Assembly (NCBI RefSeq): GCF_000377405.1
Contig: NZ_KB905021.1
Location: forward strand, 210,038-274,037
Direction: 5' to 3'
Origin: Thioalkalivibrio sp. ALE31
GTDB taxonomy: Bacteria; Pseudomonadota; Gammaproteobacteria; Ectothiorhodospirales; Ectothiorhodospiraceae
DNA length: 64,000 bases
In this document: piece after piece, positions 45,654 through 57,981 of the stretch
Layout of the letters: every line of letters starts with the position of its first letter
Numbering within the stretch: position 1 is the first letter of the stretch
Position numbers and translations under genes: made by a program
Notes under the pieces: generated by a model
Databases searched by the model: none
Seen by the model: only the letters and a program-made list of their open reading frames with translations
What the model was told of the DNA's origin: nothing

Positions 45654-45667
45654 GTTTTGCGCAAAAC
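45654..45667. promoter_or_regulatory. Perfect palindrome in the metK leader (operator candidate)
   Basis: GTTTTGCGCAAAAC is a perfect 14-base palindrome lying between the predicted metK -10 element and the start codon. The position suits a repressor site. No regulator is assigned; it does not match the MetJ met-box (AGACGTCT). Confidence 0.4.
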
Positions 45668-45674
45668 GACCGCT

Positions 45675-45704
45675 AGTGTAACGCGACTCGCGGGATTTTT
45701 CTAA
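45675..45704 (-). promoter_or_regulatory. Candidate metK promoter
   Basis: On the minus strand TTAGAA (45704-45699) and TACACT (45680-45675) are spaced by 18 bases. The -10 is good and the -35 weak. The predicted start is close to the palindrome at 45654-45667. Confidence 0.4.
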
Positions 45705-46015
45705 GCCCCTCCCCGGCGAGGGTAGGGGCATGTGCCCCCCTGGTCGGTGGCGAGGGCGCAGCGTGGCGCGCCCTGGGGGCGACTTGCCCCGGTGCGCGAA
45801 AGTGGCCAAAATGCACCGCGTTTGATGGGGAGAGCTGCCCGCCGCGCTGGCTGCGCCGTCGGGTGGTACCTGCTCCCGCAGGCTGCTCGGGCCGCCGCGC
45901 GCCGGAGCGCCGGCCGATAACCGTGAGCCCCTCGTTCGGCCGACTCGTCCGGGTCGGTCGCCGCTGTCGCCTCGCGCCGCCGCCCGCCATCAGCCAAACC
46001 CAACACTACTTTAGA
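45705..46015. other. GC-rich structured gap between metK and transketolase
   Basis: About 310 bases without a supportable gene. Several strong hairpins can be drawn, among them GCCCCTCCC/GGGTAGGGGC (45704-45729) and GCCCCCC/GGGGGC (about 45734-45780). Two overlapping minus-strand open frames of 105 and 119 codons have Arg/Ala-rich translations without family resemblance and look like by-products of base composition. The transketolase ribosome site (CAGGAGA) ends the gap. Confidence 0.5.
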
Positions 46016-46028
46016 GCAGGAGATCAGC

Positions 46029-49069
<3,041 letters not shown>

Positions 49070-49077
49070 TGGCGGAT

Positions 49078-49110
49078 GGCCGGGCCCTCTCCGGGGTCCG
49101 GCCGTTTCTC
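49078..49110 (+). terminator. Hairpin terminator 1 after gap
   Basis: A 10-base-pair stem (GGCCGGGCCC with GGGTCCGGCC, one G-U pair) and 6-base loop, followed by GTTTCTCTT. Starts 8 bases after the gap stop codon. Confidence 0.6.
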
Positions 49111-49131
49111 TTCCCGGGTCCAGAGGCCTGG

Positions 49132-49167
49132 GGCCAGCCCCTTCGGGGGCTAGCCCGAAGCCTTTTT
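49132..49167 (+). terminator. Hairpin terminator 2 after gap
   Basis: GGCCAGCCCC and GGGGCTAGCC pair with one mismatch around a TTCG tetraloop; CTTTTTCC follows 7 bases later. With the first hairpin it makes a tandem structure ahead of pgk. Confidence 0.55.
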
Positions 49168-49208
49168 CCTTTATCTTTCTTTTCAACCGTATTTCGAGAG
49201 GTACTCCC

Positions 49209-50387
49209 ATGTCTGTCATCAAGATGACCGATCTCGACCTGCAGGGTCGCCGCGTACTGGTGCGTCAGGATCTGAACGTCCCGGTGAAGGACGGCAAGGT
49301 CACCTCCGACGCCCGCATCCGTGCGAGCCTCGAGACCGTGCAGAAGGCGCTGGACGGTGGCGCCGCCGTGATGCTGATGTCGCACCTGGGCCGCCCCACC
49401 GAGGGCGAGTTCTCCGAGGAGGATTCCCTGGCCCCGGTCGCCGAGCACATGGCCGGTCTGCTGGGCCGAGAGGTGCGTCTGGTGCGCGACTACCTCGACG
49501 GTGTGGACGCCCAGCCGGGCGAGGTGATCCTGCTTGAGAACGTGCGTTTCAACGCCGGCGAGAAGAAGGACGACGAGGCCCTGGCGAAGAAGTACGCGGC
49601 CCTGTGCGACGTGTTCGTGATGGACGCCTTCGGCACCGCCCACCGCGCCCAGGCCTCGACCCACGGCGTGGCGAAGTTCGCCCCGCAGGCGTGTGCCGGC
49701 CCGCTGCTGGCCAAGGAGCTGGAGGCCCTCGGCCATGCCCTGGAGACCCCGAAGCGCCCGCTGGTGGCCATCGTCGGCGGCTCCAAGGTCTCGACCAAGC
49801 TGACCGTGCTGGAGTCGCTGTCCAACGTGGTGGATCAGCTGATCGTCGGCGGCGGGATCGCCAACACCTTCATCGCCGCCCAGGGCCACAGCGTGGGCAA
49901 GTCGCTGTTTGAATCCGACCTGGTGGACGAGTCCAAGCGCCTGATGGAGGCGGCCCGCGCCAAGGGCGGCGAGATCCCGGTCCCCACCGACGTGACCGTG
50001 GGCAAGGAATTCTCCGAATCGACCCCGGCCGAGACCAAGTCGGTCGACGCGGTAGCCGATGACGACATGATCTTCGACGTCGGCCCCGAGACCGCGGCGA
50101 CCTACGCCGAGGCCCTGCGCAACGCCGGCACCATCGTCTGGAACGGCCCGGTGGGCGTGTTCGAGTTCGACCAGTTCGCCGGTGGCACCAAGGCCCTGGG
50201 CGAGGCCATCGCCGAGAGCAACGCGTTCTCCATCGCCGGCGGGGGCGACACCCTGGCCGCGATCGACAAGTACAACCTGGCCGATCGCATCAGCTATATC
50301 TCCACCGGCGGTGGCGCCTTCCTCGAGTTCCTGGAAGGCAAGACCCTGCCGGCCGTCGCCATCCTGGAAGAACGCGCCAAGGGCTGA
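49209..50387 (+). CDS. pgk: Phosphoglycerate kinase
   Basis: A 392-residue enzyme transferring phosphate between 1,3-bisphosphoglycerate and [19 protein letters not shown] is the N-terminal signature, [18 protein letters not shown] the substrate loop, and [34 protein letters not shown] the nucleotide-side signature. A GAGAGG ribosome site lies upstream. The leader between the second hairpin and the start is pyrimidine-rich. Confidence 0.97.
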   Translation: MSVIKMTDLDLQGRRVLVRQDLNVPVKDGKVTSDARIRASLETVQKALDGGAAVMLMSHLGRPTEGEFSEEDSLAPVAEHMAGLLGREVRLVRDYLDGVDAQPGEVILLENVRFNAGEKKDDEALAKKYAALCDVFVMDAFGTAHRAQASTHGVAKFAPQACAGPLLAKELEALGHALETPKRPLVAIVGGSKVSTKLTVLESLSNVVDQLIVGGGIANTFIAAQGHSVGKSLFESDLVDESKRLMEAARAKGGEIPVPTDVTVGKEFSESTPAETKSVDAVADDDMIFDVGPETAATYAEALRNAGTIVWNGPVGVFEFDQFAGGTKALGEAIAESNAFSIAGGGDTLAAIDKYNLADRISYISTGGGAFLEFLEGKTLPAVAILEERAKG

Positions 50388-50425
50388 CGCCCGGGCGCGT
50401 CCACCGCTGACGGAGATCGACGCGG

Positions 50426-51856
50426 ATGAGACGTACCAAGATCGTGGCCACCCTCGGGCCGGCCACGGACAGCGACGATGCCATGGAGGCCATCATCCGG
50501 GCGGGTGTGGATGTGGTCCGGCTGAACTTTTCGCATGGCGACCCGGACGACCATCGTCAGCGCCTGGCTCGGTTGCGCGCGGCCTCCGAGCGCGCCGGAC
50601 GCTGTGTCGGGGTCCTCGGTGACCTGCAGGGGCCGAAGATCCGGATCGACCGGTTCCAGCAGGGCAAGGTGCATCTGGAAGAGGGCGCGCCCTTCGCGCT
50701 GGATGCCGAGCTGGATCGGGATGCCGGGGATGCCACCCAGGTGGGGCTGACCTACAAGGACCTGCCGGCCGATGTGGTGCCGGAGGATATCCTGCTGCTG
50801 GACGACGGCCGCATCGTGCTGAAGGTCAAGGCAGTGAAGGGCAGCCGGATCGAGACCACGGTGCAGGTCGGCGGGGAGCTGTCCAACAACAAGGGCATCA
50901 ATCGCCAGGGCGGCGGACTCTCCGCTCCGGCGATCACGGACAAGGACCGCGAAGACATCCGCCTGGCCGCCGAGCTGCAGGTGGACTACCTCGCCGTGTC
51001 CTTCCCGCGTTCCGCGCAGGACCTGCACCTGGCGCGCAGCCTGCTGAAGGATGCCGGCTGGGAGGCCGGGATCTGCGCCAAGATCGAGCGCTCCGAGGCC
51101 CTGGAGGTGATCGACGAGATCATCGCCGCCTCCGAGGTGATCATGATCGCGCGCGGCGATCTGGGTGTGGAGATTGGTGACGCCGAGCTGCCGGGCGTGC
51201 AGAAGACCCTGATCACCCGGGCACGGACCCTCAATCGTCTGGTCATCACCGCGACCCAGATGATGGAGACCATGATCCAGAACCCGATCCCGACCCGCGC
51301 CGAGGTGTTCGACGTGGCGAATGCGGTGCTCGACGGCACCGACGCGGTGATGCTCTCCGGCGAGACCGCCACCGGGCGCTACCCGGCGCGCGTGGTCACC
51401 AGCATGGACCGGATCTGCGAGGCCGCGGAGCGTCAGCGCGCCGCGCGTCAGTCCGACCACCGCATGGATTCGACCTTCGGCCGGGTCGACGAGGCCATCG
51501 CGATGGCCACCATGTACACGGCGAACCATCTGGATGTCGCCGCGATCGCCGCGCTGACCGAGTCCGGCTCCACCGCACTGTGGATGTCGCGCATCAGTTC
51601 GGGCATCCCGATCTACGCGCTCACCCAGCACGAGTCCACCAGCCGCCGCATGACGCTATATCGCGGCGTCTACCCGGTGACCCTGAACCCGATCCCCGAG
51701 AGCCACGAAAGTGTGAACCGTGAAGCGGTGAACTTGCTCAAGGCCGAGGGCGTCGTGCAGGATGGCGGGCTGGTTATCATTACGAAGGGCGACCTGCAGG
51801 GCGAGCATGGCGGTACCAACGCCATGAAGATCGTGCGCGTCGGCGAACTGGCCTGA
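50426..51856 (+). CDS. pyk: Pyruvate kinase
   Basis: A 476-residue enzyme for PEP to pyruvate. TKIVATLGPATDSDDAM and VVRLNFSHGD open the barrel; ICAKIERSEAL contains the catalytic lysine and MIARGDLGVEIG the metal site. The C-terminal domain (about 350-476) is present. It lies 38 bases after pgk. Confidence 0.96.
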   Translation: MRRTKIVATLGPATDSDDAMEAIIRAGVDVVRLNFSHGDPDDHRQRLARLRAASERAGRCVGVLGDLQGPKIRIDRFQQGKVHLEEGAPFALDAELDRDAGDATQVGLTYKDLPADVVPEDILLLDDGRIVLKVKAVKGSRIETTVQVGGELSNNKGINRQGGGLSAPAITDKDREDIRLAAELQVDYLAVSFPRSAQDLHLARSLLKDAGWEAGICAKIERSEALEVIDEIIAASEVIMIARGDLGVEIGDAELPGVQKTLITRARTLNRLVITATQMMETMIQNPIPTRAEVFDVANAVLDGTDAVMLSGETATGRYPARVVTSMDRICEAAERQRAARQSDHRMDSTFGRVDEAIAMATMYTANHLDVAAIAALTESGSTALWMSRISSGIPIYALTQHESTSRRMTLYRGVYPVTLNPIPESHESVNREAVNLLKAEGVVQDGGLVIITKGDLQGEHGGTNAMKIVRVGELA

Positions 51857-51934
51857 CCCGCGCACCGCCCGTGGTCGAGCAGTCAAGAATCGGTTTATCT
51901 ACTACCTCAGTCCGAATCCCGTAAGGAGGAATCC

Positions 51935-52999
51935 ATGGCACTGATCTCACTTCGCCAGCTTCTGGACCATGCCGCCGAGCATGGCTATGGCATGCCGGCG
52001 TATAACGCCAACAACATGGAACAGGTCCACTCGATCATGGAAGCGGCCGCTGCGGTCGACTCCCCGGTGATCATTCAGGCCTCCGCCGGAGCCCGCAAGT
52101 ACGCCGGCGAGCCCTTCCTGCGTCACAACATCATCGCCGCGATCGAGCAGTACCCGGACATCCCGGTCGTGCTGCACCAGGACCACGGCTCCGAGCCGGC
52201 GGTCTGCCTGCGTTCCATCCAGTCCGGTTTCAGCTCGGTGATGATGGACGGCTCCCTGATGCCCGACATGAAGACCCCGGCCACCTACGAGTACAACCGT
52301 GACGTAACCGCCAAGGTCTCCGAGATGGCGCACTCCTGCGGTGTCTCCGTGGAAGGCGAGCTGGGTTGCCTGGGCTCTCTGGAAACCGGTCAGGCCGGCG
52401 AGGAAGACGGCTCCGGGGCCGAGGGCACCTTGTCCCACGACCAGCTGCTGACCGACCCGGACGAGGCGGCCGACTTCGTGAAGAACACCAAGTGCGACGC
52501 CCTGGCGATCGCCATCGGTACCTCCCACGGCGCCTACAAGTTCACCCGTCCGCCGACCGGTGACATCCTCGCCATCGAGCGCATCAAGGAGATCCACAAG
52601 CGCATCCCGGATACCCATCTGGTCATGCACGGGTCCTCCTCCGTTCCGCAGGAGTGGCTGGACATCATCAACAAGTACGGCGGCGACATGGGCGAGACCT
52701 ATGGCGTGCCGGTTGAAGAGATCCAGGAAGGCATCAAGCACGGCGTGCGCAAGGTCAACATCGACACCGACCTGCGTATGGCCTCCACCGGTGCGGTGCG
52801 CAAGTTCCTGGCCGAGAATCCGAAGGAATTCGACCCGCGCAAATTCCTGAAGGCCTCCACCGCGGCCATGAAGGACATCTGCCAGGCCCGTTACGAGGCC
52901 TTCGGTTGCGCCGGCATGGCGTCCAAGATCAAGCCGATCTCCCTGGACGACATGGTCAAGCGCTACCTGTCCGGCGAGCTGGATCCCAAGGTCAACTGA
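51935..52999 (+). CDS. fba: Fructose-bisphosphate aldolase, class II (Calvin-cycle type)
   Basis: A 354-residue zinc aldolase. The zinc histidines are in VLHQDHG, HGAYKF and [20 protein letters not shown] binds phosphate. The length and the [16 protein letters not shown] block match the CbbA type shared by autotrophic proteobacteria, which also makes sedoheptulose bisphosphate. AAGGAGG precedes ATG 51935. A strong terminator follows. Confidence 0.96.
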   Translation: MALISLRQLLDHAAEHGYGMPAYNANNMEQVHSIMEAAAAVDSPVIIQASAGARKYAGEPFLRHNIIAAIEQYPDIPVVLHQDHGSEPAVCLRSIQSGFSSVMMDGSLMPDMKTPATYEYNRDVTAKVSEMAHSCGVSVEGELGCLGSLETGQAGEEDGSGAEGTLSHDQLLTDPDEAADFVKNTKCDALAIAIGTSHGAYKFTRPPTGDILAIERIKEIHKRIPDTHLVMHGSSSVPQEWLDIINKYGGDMGETYGVPVEEIQEGIKHGVRKVNIDTDLRMASTGAVRKFLAENPKEFDPRKFLKASTAAMKDICQARYEAFGCAGMASKIKPISLDDMVKRYLSGELDPKVN

Positions 53000-53018
53000 T
53001 CCTGCGGATTGCAGCACG

Positions 53019-53046
53019 AAAAAGGGGGCTTCGGCCCCCTTTTTTT
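53019..53046 (+). terminator. Rho-independent terminator after fba
   Basis: AAAAAGGGGGC and GCCCCCTTTTT pair around a TTCG loop, with further T's; it can work in either direction. It closes the carbon-metabolism cluster. Confidence 0.92.
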
Positions 53047-53091
53047 GTGCCATGATGCCGCCATCGGAACACCGTTATGGAGGATTCCTCG

Positions 53092-53880
53092 ATGCACCGA
53101 AGGATGCCCCAGATTCTTGCTCTTCTGCTGTTCGTGGCGTTCGCCGGAGCGGCTCAGGCCAACCCGTTCAGCCGCGAGATCGATCCGCAGGACATTATCG
53201 ACCGCGCCCAGGCGACGGTGGAGAACATGGCCACCCATCCCGAGTACGAGTCCCTGAAGGAGGACCTGCGCGACGCGCGCGGCGTGGTTATTTTCCCGCG
53301 CGTGGCACGCGGTGCCTTCCTGATTGGGGGGTCTGGCGGAATCGGGGTGTTCCTCGCGTGGGACGACGAGCGCGGCGACTATTCCCCGGTGGCCTTCTAC
53401 TCGCTCGGCTCGGTCAGCTTCGGCATGCAGTTCGGCGGCGATGCCGCCGAGGTGGTGATGGTCGCGCGCACCCAGGATGCGGTCGACTCCATGTTCGGCT
53501 CTGCCATCCGTCTCGGGGCGGATGCGTCGGTGGCCGCGGGCCCGGTGGGGGCCGGTCGCAGTGCGACCCCCACGGCCGACTTCCTGTCGTATTCCCGCGC
53601 CCGCGGCGCCTACCTGGGGATGAGTCTCTCCGGTTCGCGTATGACCGTGCGTGACGACTTCAACGAGGCCTACTACGGCGAATCGCAGCGCCCGGTGCAT
53701 ATCATCGAGACCCGCCGGGTCGACCGCGAAGGGACCCGCGCCCTGCGCGAGACGCTGGCCGGTTTCCGTGCCGATGCCGCCGACGAGGAGCCGGCCCCGG
53801 CCGACTCCGAAGCCCGTGGTCAGGAGCGCGAGTCCTCCGGCGGGGTGCGCCCGGACAACTTCGAGGTCGAGAGCTTCTGA
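53092..53880 (+). CDS. SYLF/YSC84-domain lipid-binding protein, exported
   Basis: About 262 residues. A signal peptide covers 1-23 (cleavage AQA-NP). The SYLF domain (about 40-215) includes LRDARGVVIFPRVARGAFLIGGSGG, GMQFGGDAAEVVMV, and SRARGAYLGMSLSGSRM. Members bind lipids; bacterial ones are secreted and poorly understood. The start at ATG 53092 has GGAGG eight bases upstream; an in-frame ATG at 53077 would weaken the signal peptide. The last 61 bases overlap the end of bioD on the other strand. Confidence 0.88.
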   Translation: MHRRMPQILALLLFVAFAGAAQANPFSREIDPQDIIDRAQATVENMATHPEYESLKEDLRDARGVVIFPRVARGAFLIGGSGGIGVFLAWDDERGDYSPVAFYSLGSVSFGMQFGGDAAEVVMVARTQDAVDSMFGSAIRLGADASVAAGPVGAGRSATPTADFLSYSRARGAYLGMSLSGSRMTVRDDFNEAYYGESQRPVHIIETRRVDREGTRALRETLAGFRADAADEEPAPADSEARGQERESSGGVRPDNFEVESF

Positions 53881-54524
53881 ACCAGCGCTGCGCGGGTGAT
53901 GCCTTCCGGTGACGTGATGACCGGGGCGCGGGTCCGGGCGCGCAGGGCCGTGGCGTTGTCGAGCCGCGGGTCGCAGTCCGCTCGGCGGCGGTTGAGCACA
54001 ATCCCGGCCAGACTCAGGCCGCGCCGTTCGAGCGCCTCCAGGGTCAGCAGGCAGGTATTCAGCGTGCCCAGCCGGTCCTCCGCGACCAGCAGCACCGGCA
54101 ACCCGAGGTGCTCGGCGAGGTCCGCGTTCAGGCCGTCGGCACAAAGCGGCGAGTAGAAGCCCCCCGCGCCCTCCACCAGCCGTGGCCCCGTGCCTTCGCC
54201 GGCGCAGGCCGCCGCCAGTTCCGCGAGCGTCAGGTGCACGCCCTGGTTCGCGGCGGCCTGGTCGGGGGCGATGGCATCGGGGAAGCGCCAGGGGGTGACC
54301 TGTGCGATCGCGGTGTCCGGCAGGCCGGCCGCGCGGGTCAGGTTCAGCCCGTCCTCGGGCAGCAGGCCGTCGGGGCCCGGCGGGCAGCCCGACTCCACCG
54401 GTTTGCGCGGCTGCGGCGCCAGGCCCTGCTGCCGCCAGCACTCCAGCAGCGCGCAGCCGACGAAGGTCTTGCCGACCCCGGTATCGGTGCCGGTGACGAA
54501 CAGGCCCTGCAGGGTCTCGCTCAT
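53820..54524 (-). CDS. bioD: Dethiobiotin synthetase
   Basis: A 234-residue ATP-dependent enzyme closing the ureido ring of dethiobiotin. [17 protein letters not shown] is the P-loop; KPVESGCPP and [22 protein letters not shown] are family blocks. It overlaps purC by 4 bases. The other bio genes are not in the window. Its 3' end overlaps the SYLF gene in convergent orientation, so one of the two tails is dual-coding. Confidence 0.93.
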   Translation of the reverse strand: MSETLQGLFVTGTDTGVGKTFVGCALLECWRQQGLAPQPRKPVESGCPPGPDGLLPEDGLNLTRAAGLPDTAIAQVTPWRFPDAIAPDQAAANQGVHLTLAELAAACAGEGTGPRLVEGAGGFYSPLCADGLNADLAEHLGLPVLLVAEDRLGTLNTCLLTLEALERRGLSLAGIVLNRRRADCDPRLDNATALRARTRAPVITSPEGITRAALVQKLSTSKLSGRTPPEDSRS

Positions 54525-55417
54525 GCGGCGCGGGTCAGGCGCTCCAGGGCCTCGCGGTAGCGCGCGGCGGTCTGTTCCACCACCGCCGCGGGCAGTTCGG
54601 GGCCCGGCGGCTGCTTGTCCCAGTCCAGGGTCTCGAGGTAATCGCGCACGTACTGCTTGTCGAAGGACTCGGGGCTGCGCCCCGGCGCGTACTGGTCGGC
54701 CGGCCAGAAGCGCGAGGAGTCCGGGGTCAGCACTTCGTCGATCAGGTGCAGCGTGCCGTTGGCGTCGACGCCGAACTCGAACTTGGTGTCGGCGATGATG
54801 ATCCCGCGCCCGGCCGCGTAGTCCCGTGCCATCGCGTAGATCGCCAGCGCCGCATCGCGGACCTGGCGGGCCCGTTCCGCGCCGATGGTGGCGACCACCG
54901 CATCGAAGTCGATATTGGCGTCGTGGTCACCGACGTCCGCCTTGGTGCTGGGCGTGAAGATCGCCTCCGGGAGCTGCGAGGCGAGTTCCAGCCCGTCCGG
55001 CAGCGGAATGCCGCAGACCGCGCCGCTCGCCTGGTAGTCCTTCCAGCCGGAGCCGATCAGGTACCCGCGCACCACGGCCTCCACCGGCAGGGCCTCCAGC
55101 CGGCGGATCACCAGGCTGCGTCCTTCCAGTGGGGCACGAATCGCCGGGTCCGGGATGACCAGCTCCAGCGGGATATCGGTCAGCTGGTTGGGGATGCCCA
55201 GCTCGCGCTGGATCTTGTCCATCCAGAACCGGGTGATCTCGGTCAGCACCCGGCCCTTGCCGGGCACGCCGGTCGGCAGGATCACGTCGAACGCGGACAG
55301 GCGGTCGGTGGTGACCATCAGCCAGTGATCGGCATCCACCGCGTAAAGGTCGCGCACCTTGCCGCGATGGACGAGTTCCAGGTCGGGGATATGGCTTTCG
55401 AGCAGGGTATCGGTCAT
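54521..55417 (-). CDS. purC: Phosphoribosylaminoimidazole-succinocarboxamide synthase
   Basis: A 298-residue SAICAR synthetase of the longer (yeast/Legionella-like) form. [12 protein letters not shown] is the N-terminal ATP loop, [14 protein letters not shown] and [13 protein letters not shown] are family signatures, and [10 protein letters not shown] is the aspartate site. It starts divergently from purE across a repeat element. Confidence 0.96.
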   Translation of the reverse strand: MTDTLLESHIPDLELVHRGKVRDLYAVDADHWLMVTTDRLSAFDVILPTGVPGKGRVLTEITRFWMDKIQRELGIPNQLTDIPLELVIPDPAIRAPLEGRSLVIRRLEALPVEAVVRGYLIGSGWKDYQASGAVCGIPLPDGLELASQLPEAIFTPSTKADVGDHDANIDFDAVVATIGAERARQVRDAALAIYAMARDYAAGRGIIIADTKFEFGVDANGTLHLIDEVLTPDSSRFWPADQYAPGRSPESFDKQYVRDYLETLDWDKQPPGPELPAAVVEQTAARYREALERLTRAA

Positions 55418-55445
55418 GCGGCGATTCTACCGGGCGCGGGCTTGA

Positions 55446-55642
55446 TGCACCACGAAGCTCACGAAGACACGAAGAAGGTCAACGGCGGTTGCACTACGGA
55501 GGACACAGAGAGCACAGAGAAGGCCGTAATGGTATCGGGGGCGGCAGGATGTGCAGAGATGTGCAGAGCAAAGCGAATCGCATCATGTCTCTGTAGCTCC
55601 GACCGGGGTTTTCTTCGTGCCTTCGTGTGCTTCGTGGTGAAC
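55446..55642. repeat. Dispersed CACGAAG inverted-repeat element, copy 3
   Basis: A 197-base element in the purC-purE gap. Outer arms of about 32 bases match copies 1 and 2 (CACCACGAAGCTCACGAAG; CTTCGTGTGCTTCGTGGTG). The interior is different and carries a second motif, GGACACAGAGAGCACAGAG (from 55500) with a matching TCTCTGTAG near 55590, as if another repeat family were nested inside. No gene is present. It lies between divergent purine genes, so it may carry or separate their promoters. Confidence 0.8.
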
Positions 55643-55683
55643 ACGGCTTGTCGGGTGGGGCCGGGGTCGCTATCGTTCGGGCC

Positions 55684-56199
55684 ATGACTGAGACGGCTGG
55701 CAATAGGGCGCCGCGCGTGGGCGTGGTAATGGGGAGCACCTCCGACTGGGCCACGATGGAGCGGGCGGTGGATGTGCTGGATGAACTCGGCATTCCGTTC
55801 GAGGCCCGGGTGGTCTCCGCCCATCGCACGCCGGATCTGCTGTTCGAGTACGCCGAACAGGCGCGCGGGCGCGGGCTGCAGGCGATCATCGCCGGGGCGG
55901 GCGGGGCCGCGCACCTGCCGGGGATGCTCGCCTCCAAGACCCCGGTACCGGTGCTGGGCGTACCGGTGGCCTCGCGTCACCTGAAGGGCCAGGACTCGCT
56001 GCTCTCCATCGTCCAGATGCCGCGCGGGATCCCGGTGGCGACCTTCGCGATCGGCGAGGCGGGGGCCGCCAACGCGGCGCTCTTTGCCGCCGCGATGCTG
56101 GCCAATACCGATCCCGAACTGCGCGAGCGTCTGGATGCCTTCCGCCAGTCCCAGAGCCAGGCCGTGCTCGGGCAGACCCTGCCGCCGGACCCGTCATGA
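55684..56199 (+). CDS. purE: N5-carboxyaminoimidazole ribonucleotide mutase
   Basis: A 171-residue class I Pur[30 protein letters not shown] and [25 protein letters not shown] are the CAIR/N5-CAIR signatures. Start ATG 55684; a frame extending upstream would enter the repeat element. The gene overlaps purK by 4 bases. Confidence 0.96.
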   Translation: MTETAGNRAPRVGVVMGSTSDWATMERAVDVLDELGIPFEARVVSAHRTPDLLFEYAEQARGRGLQAIIAGAGGAAHLPGMLASKTPVPVLGVPVASRHLKGQDSLLSIVQMPRGIPVATFAIGEAGAANAALFAAAMLANTDPELRERLDAFRQSQSQAVLGQTLPPDPS

Positions 56200-57365
56200 T
56201 CCAGCCACCTGCGACTCTCGGGCTGCTCGGTGGGGGGCAGCTCGGCCGCTATTTCGTGGAGGCCGCGCAGGGCATGGGTTATGCCGTCTGGGTGCTCGAC
56301 CCGGACCCGGCCAGCCCGGCCGGGCGGGTGGCGGCGCGCCATGTGTGCCAGGCCTTTGACGACCCCGATGCCTTGCAGGCGCTGGCCGGGGCCTGCGAGG
56401 TGATTACCACCGAGTTCGAGAACATCCCGCGCGCCGCGGTGGAGTGGCTGGATGCCCACGCCTGTCTGCGCCCCGGGCCACGCGCCCTGACGGTTGCCCA
56501 GGACCGCCTCGAGGAGAAGGCCTTTCTCGGCGAGATCGGCGTGGCGGTGGCCCCGTGGCAGGCGGTGCCGGCGGGCCTGACGCCCGAGGTGCAAACCGAT
56601 GCCGGAGCCCCGGATTTCCCGGCGATCCTGAAGACCGCGCGCCTGGGTTATGACGGCAAGGGGCAGGTGCGGCTGGCCGCGGCCGGCGAACTGCCGGCAG
56701 CGCATGCTGAGCTGGGCCAGGTGGACTGCGTGCTGGAGTCCCGGGTGGAGCTGGAGCGCGAGCTGTCGGTGCTGGTTGCGCGTACCGCCGATGGCGCCAC
56801 CGAGGCCTTTCCGGTCGCGGAGAACACCCATCGCGACGGCATCCTGCACCTGACGCGCGTCCCGGCACGGGCCGGGGACGAGGTGCGCGAGCGCGCCACG
56901 GCCATCGCCCGGCACGTCGCCGAGCGGCTCGACTATCAGGGGGTGCTGGCGGTCGAGTTCTTCCTCACGGCGGACGGCGAACTGCTGGTCAACGAGATCG
57001 CGCCGCGTCCCCACAATTCCGGGCATTACAGCCTGGATGCCTGCACTGTCAGCCAGTTCGAGCAGCAGGTGCGCGCGGTCTGCGCCCTGGGGCTGGCGCC
57101 GGCCCTGCTGACCGCGCCGGTGGCGATGGTGAATCTGCTGGGCGACCTGTGGCCCGCGGGCGGCTCGCCCGACTGGCGGGGCGTGCTGGCCGCCGGCCGG
57201 GCGCGACTGCACCTGTACGGCAAGGCCGAAGCGCGTCCGGGGCGCAAGATGGGGCATGTGAACGTACTCGGCCTGCCCGGCGAGGATGATGCCACCGCCG
57301 TGGCCTCCACCGCCGAGACCCTGTGGCAGGGCCTGGCCAGTGCCGGCGGGGAGGGCGAGGCATGA
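56196..57365 (+). CDS. purK: N5-carboxyaminoimidazole ribonucleotide synthase
   Basis: A 389-residue ATP-grasp enzyme that supplies Pur[58 protein letters not shown] and [11 protein letters not shown] are typical. It is translationally coupled to purE (ATGA) and overlaps the next gene by 4 bases. Confidence 0.96.
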   Translation: MIQPPATLGLLGGGQLGRYFVEAAQGMGYAVWVLDPDPASPAGRVAARHVCQAFDDPDALQALAGACEVITTEFENIPRAAVEWLDAHACLRPGPRALTVAQDRLEEKAFLGEIGVAVAPWQAVPAGLTPEVQTDAGAPDFPAILKTARLGYDGKGQVRLAAAGELPAAHAELGQVDCVLESRVELERELSVLVARTADGATEAFPVAENTHRDGILHLTRVPARAGDEVRERATAIARHVAERLDYQGVLAVEFFLTADGELLVNEIAPRPHNSGHYSLDACTVSQFEQQVRAVCALGLAPALLTAPVAMVNLLGDLWPAGGSPDWRGVLAAGRARLHLYGKAEARPGRKMGHVNVLGLPGEDDATAVASTAETLWQGLASAGGEGEA

Positions 57366-57979
57366 CCGCGGCATTCCCCAACACCCAGGCGCGGCGCGCC
57401 CGACAGGCGGAGCTCAAGCGCGACCTTGAGTTCGAGGACACCCTTGCGGGCGAGCATCTGCGGTTTCGCACCACCTGGGGGCTGTTCTCCCCGCGGCGAA
57501 TCGACGACGGCACCCGCATGCTGCTGGAGCGCATCGAGGTGCATCCGGCGGACGCCTGCCTGGACCTCGGCTGCGGCTACGGCCCGATCGGCCTGACGCT
57601 CGCGCGCAAGGCCCCGCAGGGGCTGACGACCCTGGTCGATACCAACTATCTGGCGGTGGAGTACAGCCAGCGCAACGCCGAGCTCAACGGCATCGCCAAT
57701 GTGGAGTGTCTGACCAGCAACGGCTTCTCGCGCATCCGCGATCGGCGGTTCGATCTGGTGACCTCCAATCTGCCGGCCAAGGTCGGGCGCGAGATGCTGC
57801 AGACCTATCTGCTGGACGCCCACGAGCAGATGAACCCCGGCGGACGCATCTATGTCGTAACCATTACCGGACTGCGGCGGTTCATCGAGAAGGGGTTCAA
57901 GGACGTGTTCGGCAACTACGACAAGGTCAAGCAGGGCCGCGAGTACACTGTCGCGGCCGCCGTGCGCGAGCCCGACTGA
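57362..57979 (+). CDS. Class I SAM-dependent methyltransferase (RsmC/MTS-like)
   Basis: A 205-residue protein with one methyltransferase domain. CLDLGCGYGPIGLTLARK is the SAM motif and TTLVDTNYLAVEYSQRNAELN the acidic second loop. Motif IV is SNLPAK where RsmC-type rRNA guanine methyltransferases have NPPF, so the target may differ. The N-terminal FRTTWGLFSPRRIDDGTRMLL segment is the small-MTS start. ATG lies in a 4-base overlap with purK. The substrate is unknown. Confidence 0.82.
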   Translation: MTAAFPNTQARRARQAELKRDLEFEDTLAGEHLRFRTTWGLFSPRRIDDGTRMLLERIEVHPADACLDLGCGYGPIGLTLARKAPQGLTTLVDTNYLAVEYSQRNAELNGIANVECLTSNGFSRIRDRRFDLVTSNLPAKVGREMLQTYLLDAHEQMNPGGRIYVVTITGLRRFIEKGFKDVFGNYDKVKQGREYTVAAAVREPD

Positions 57980-57981
57980 CC

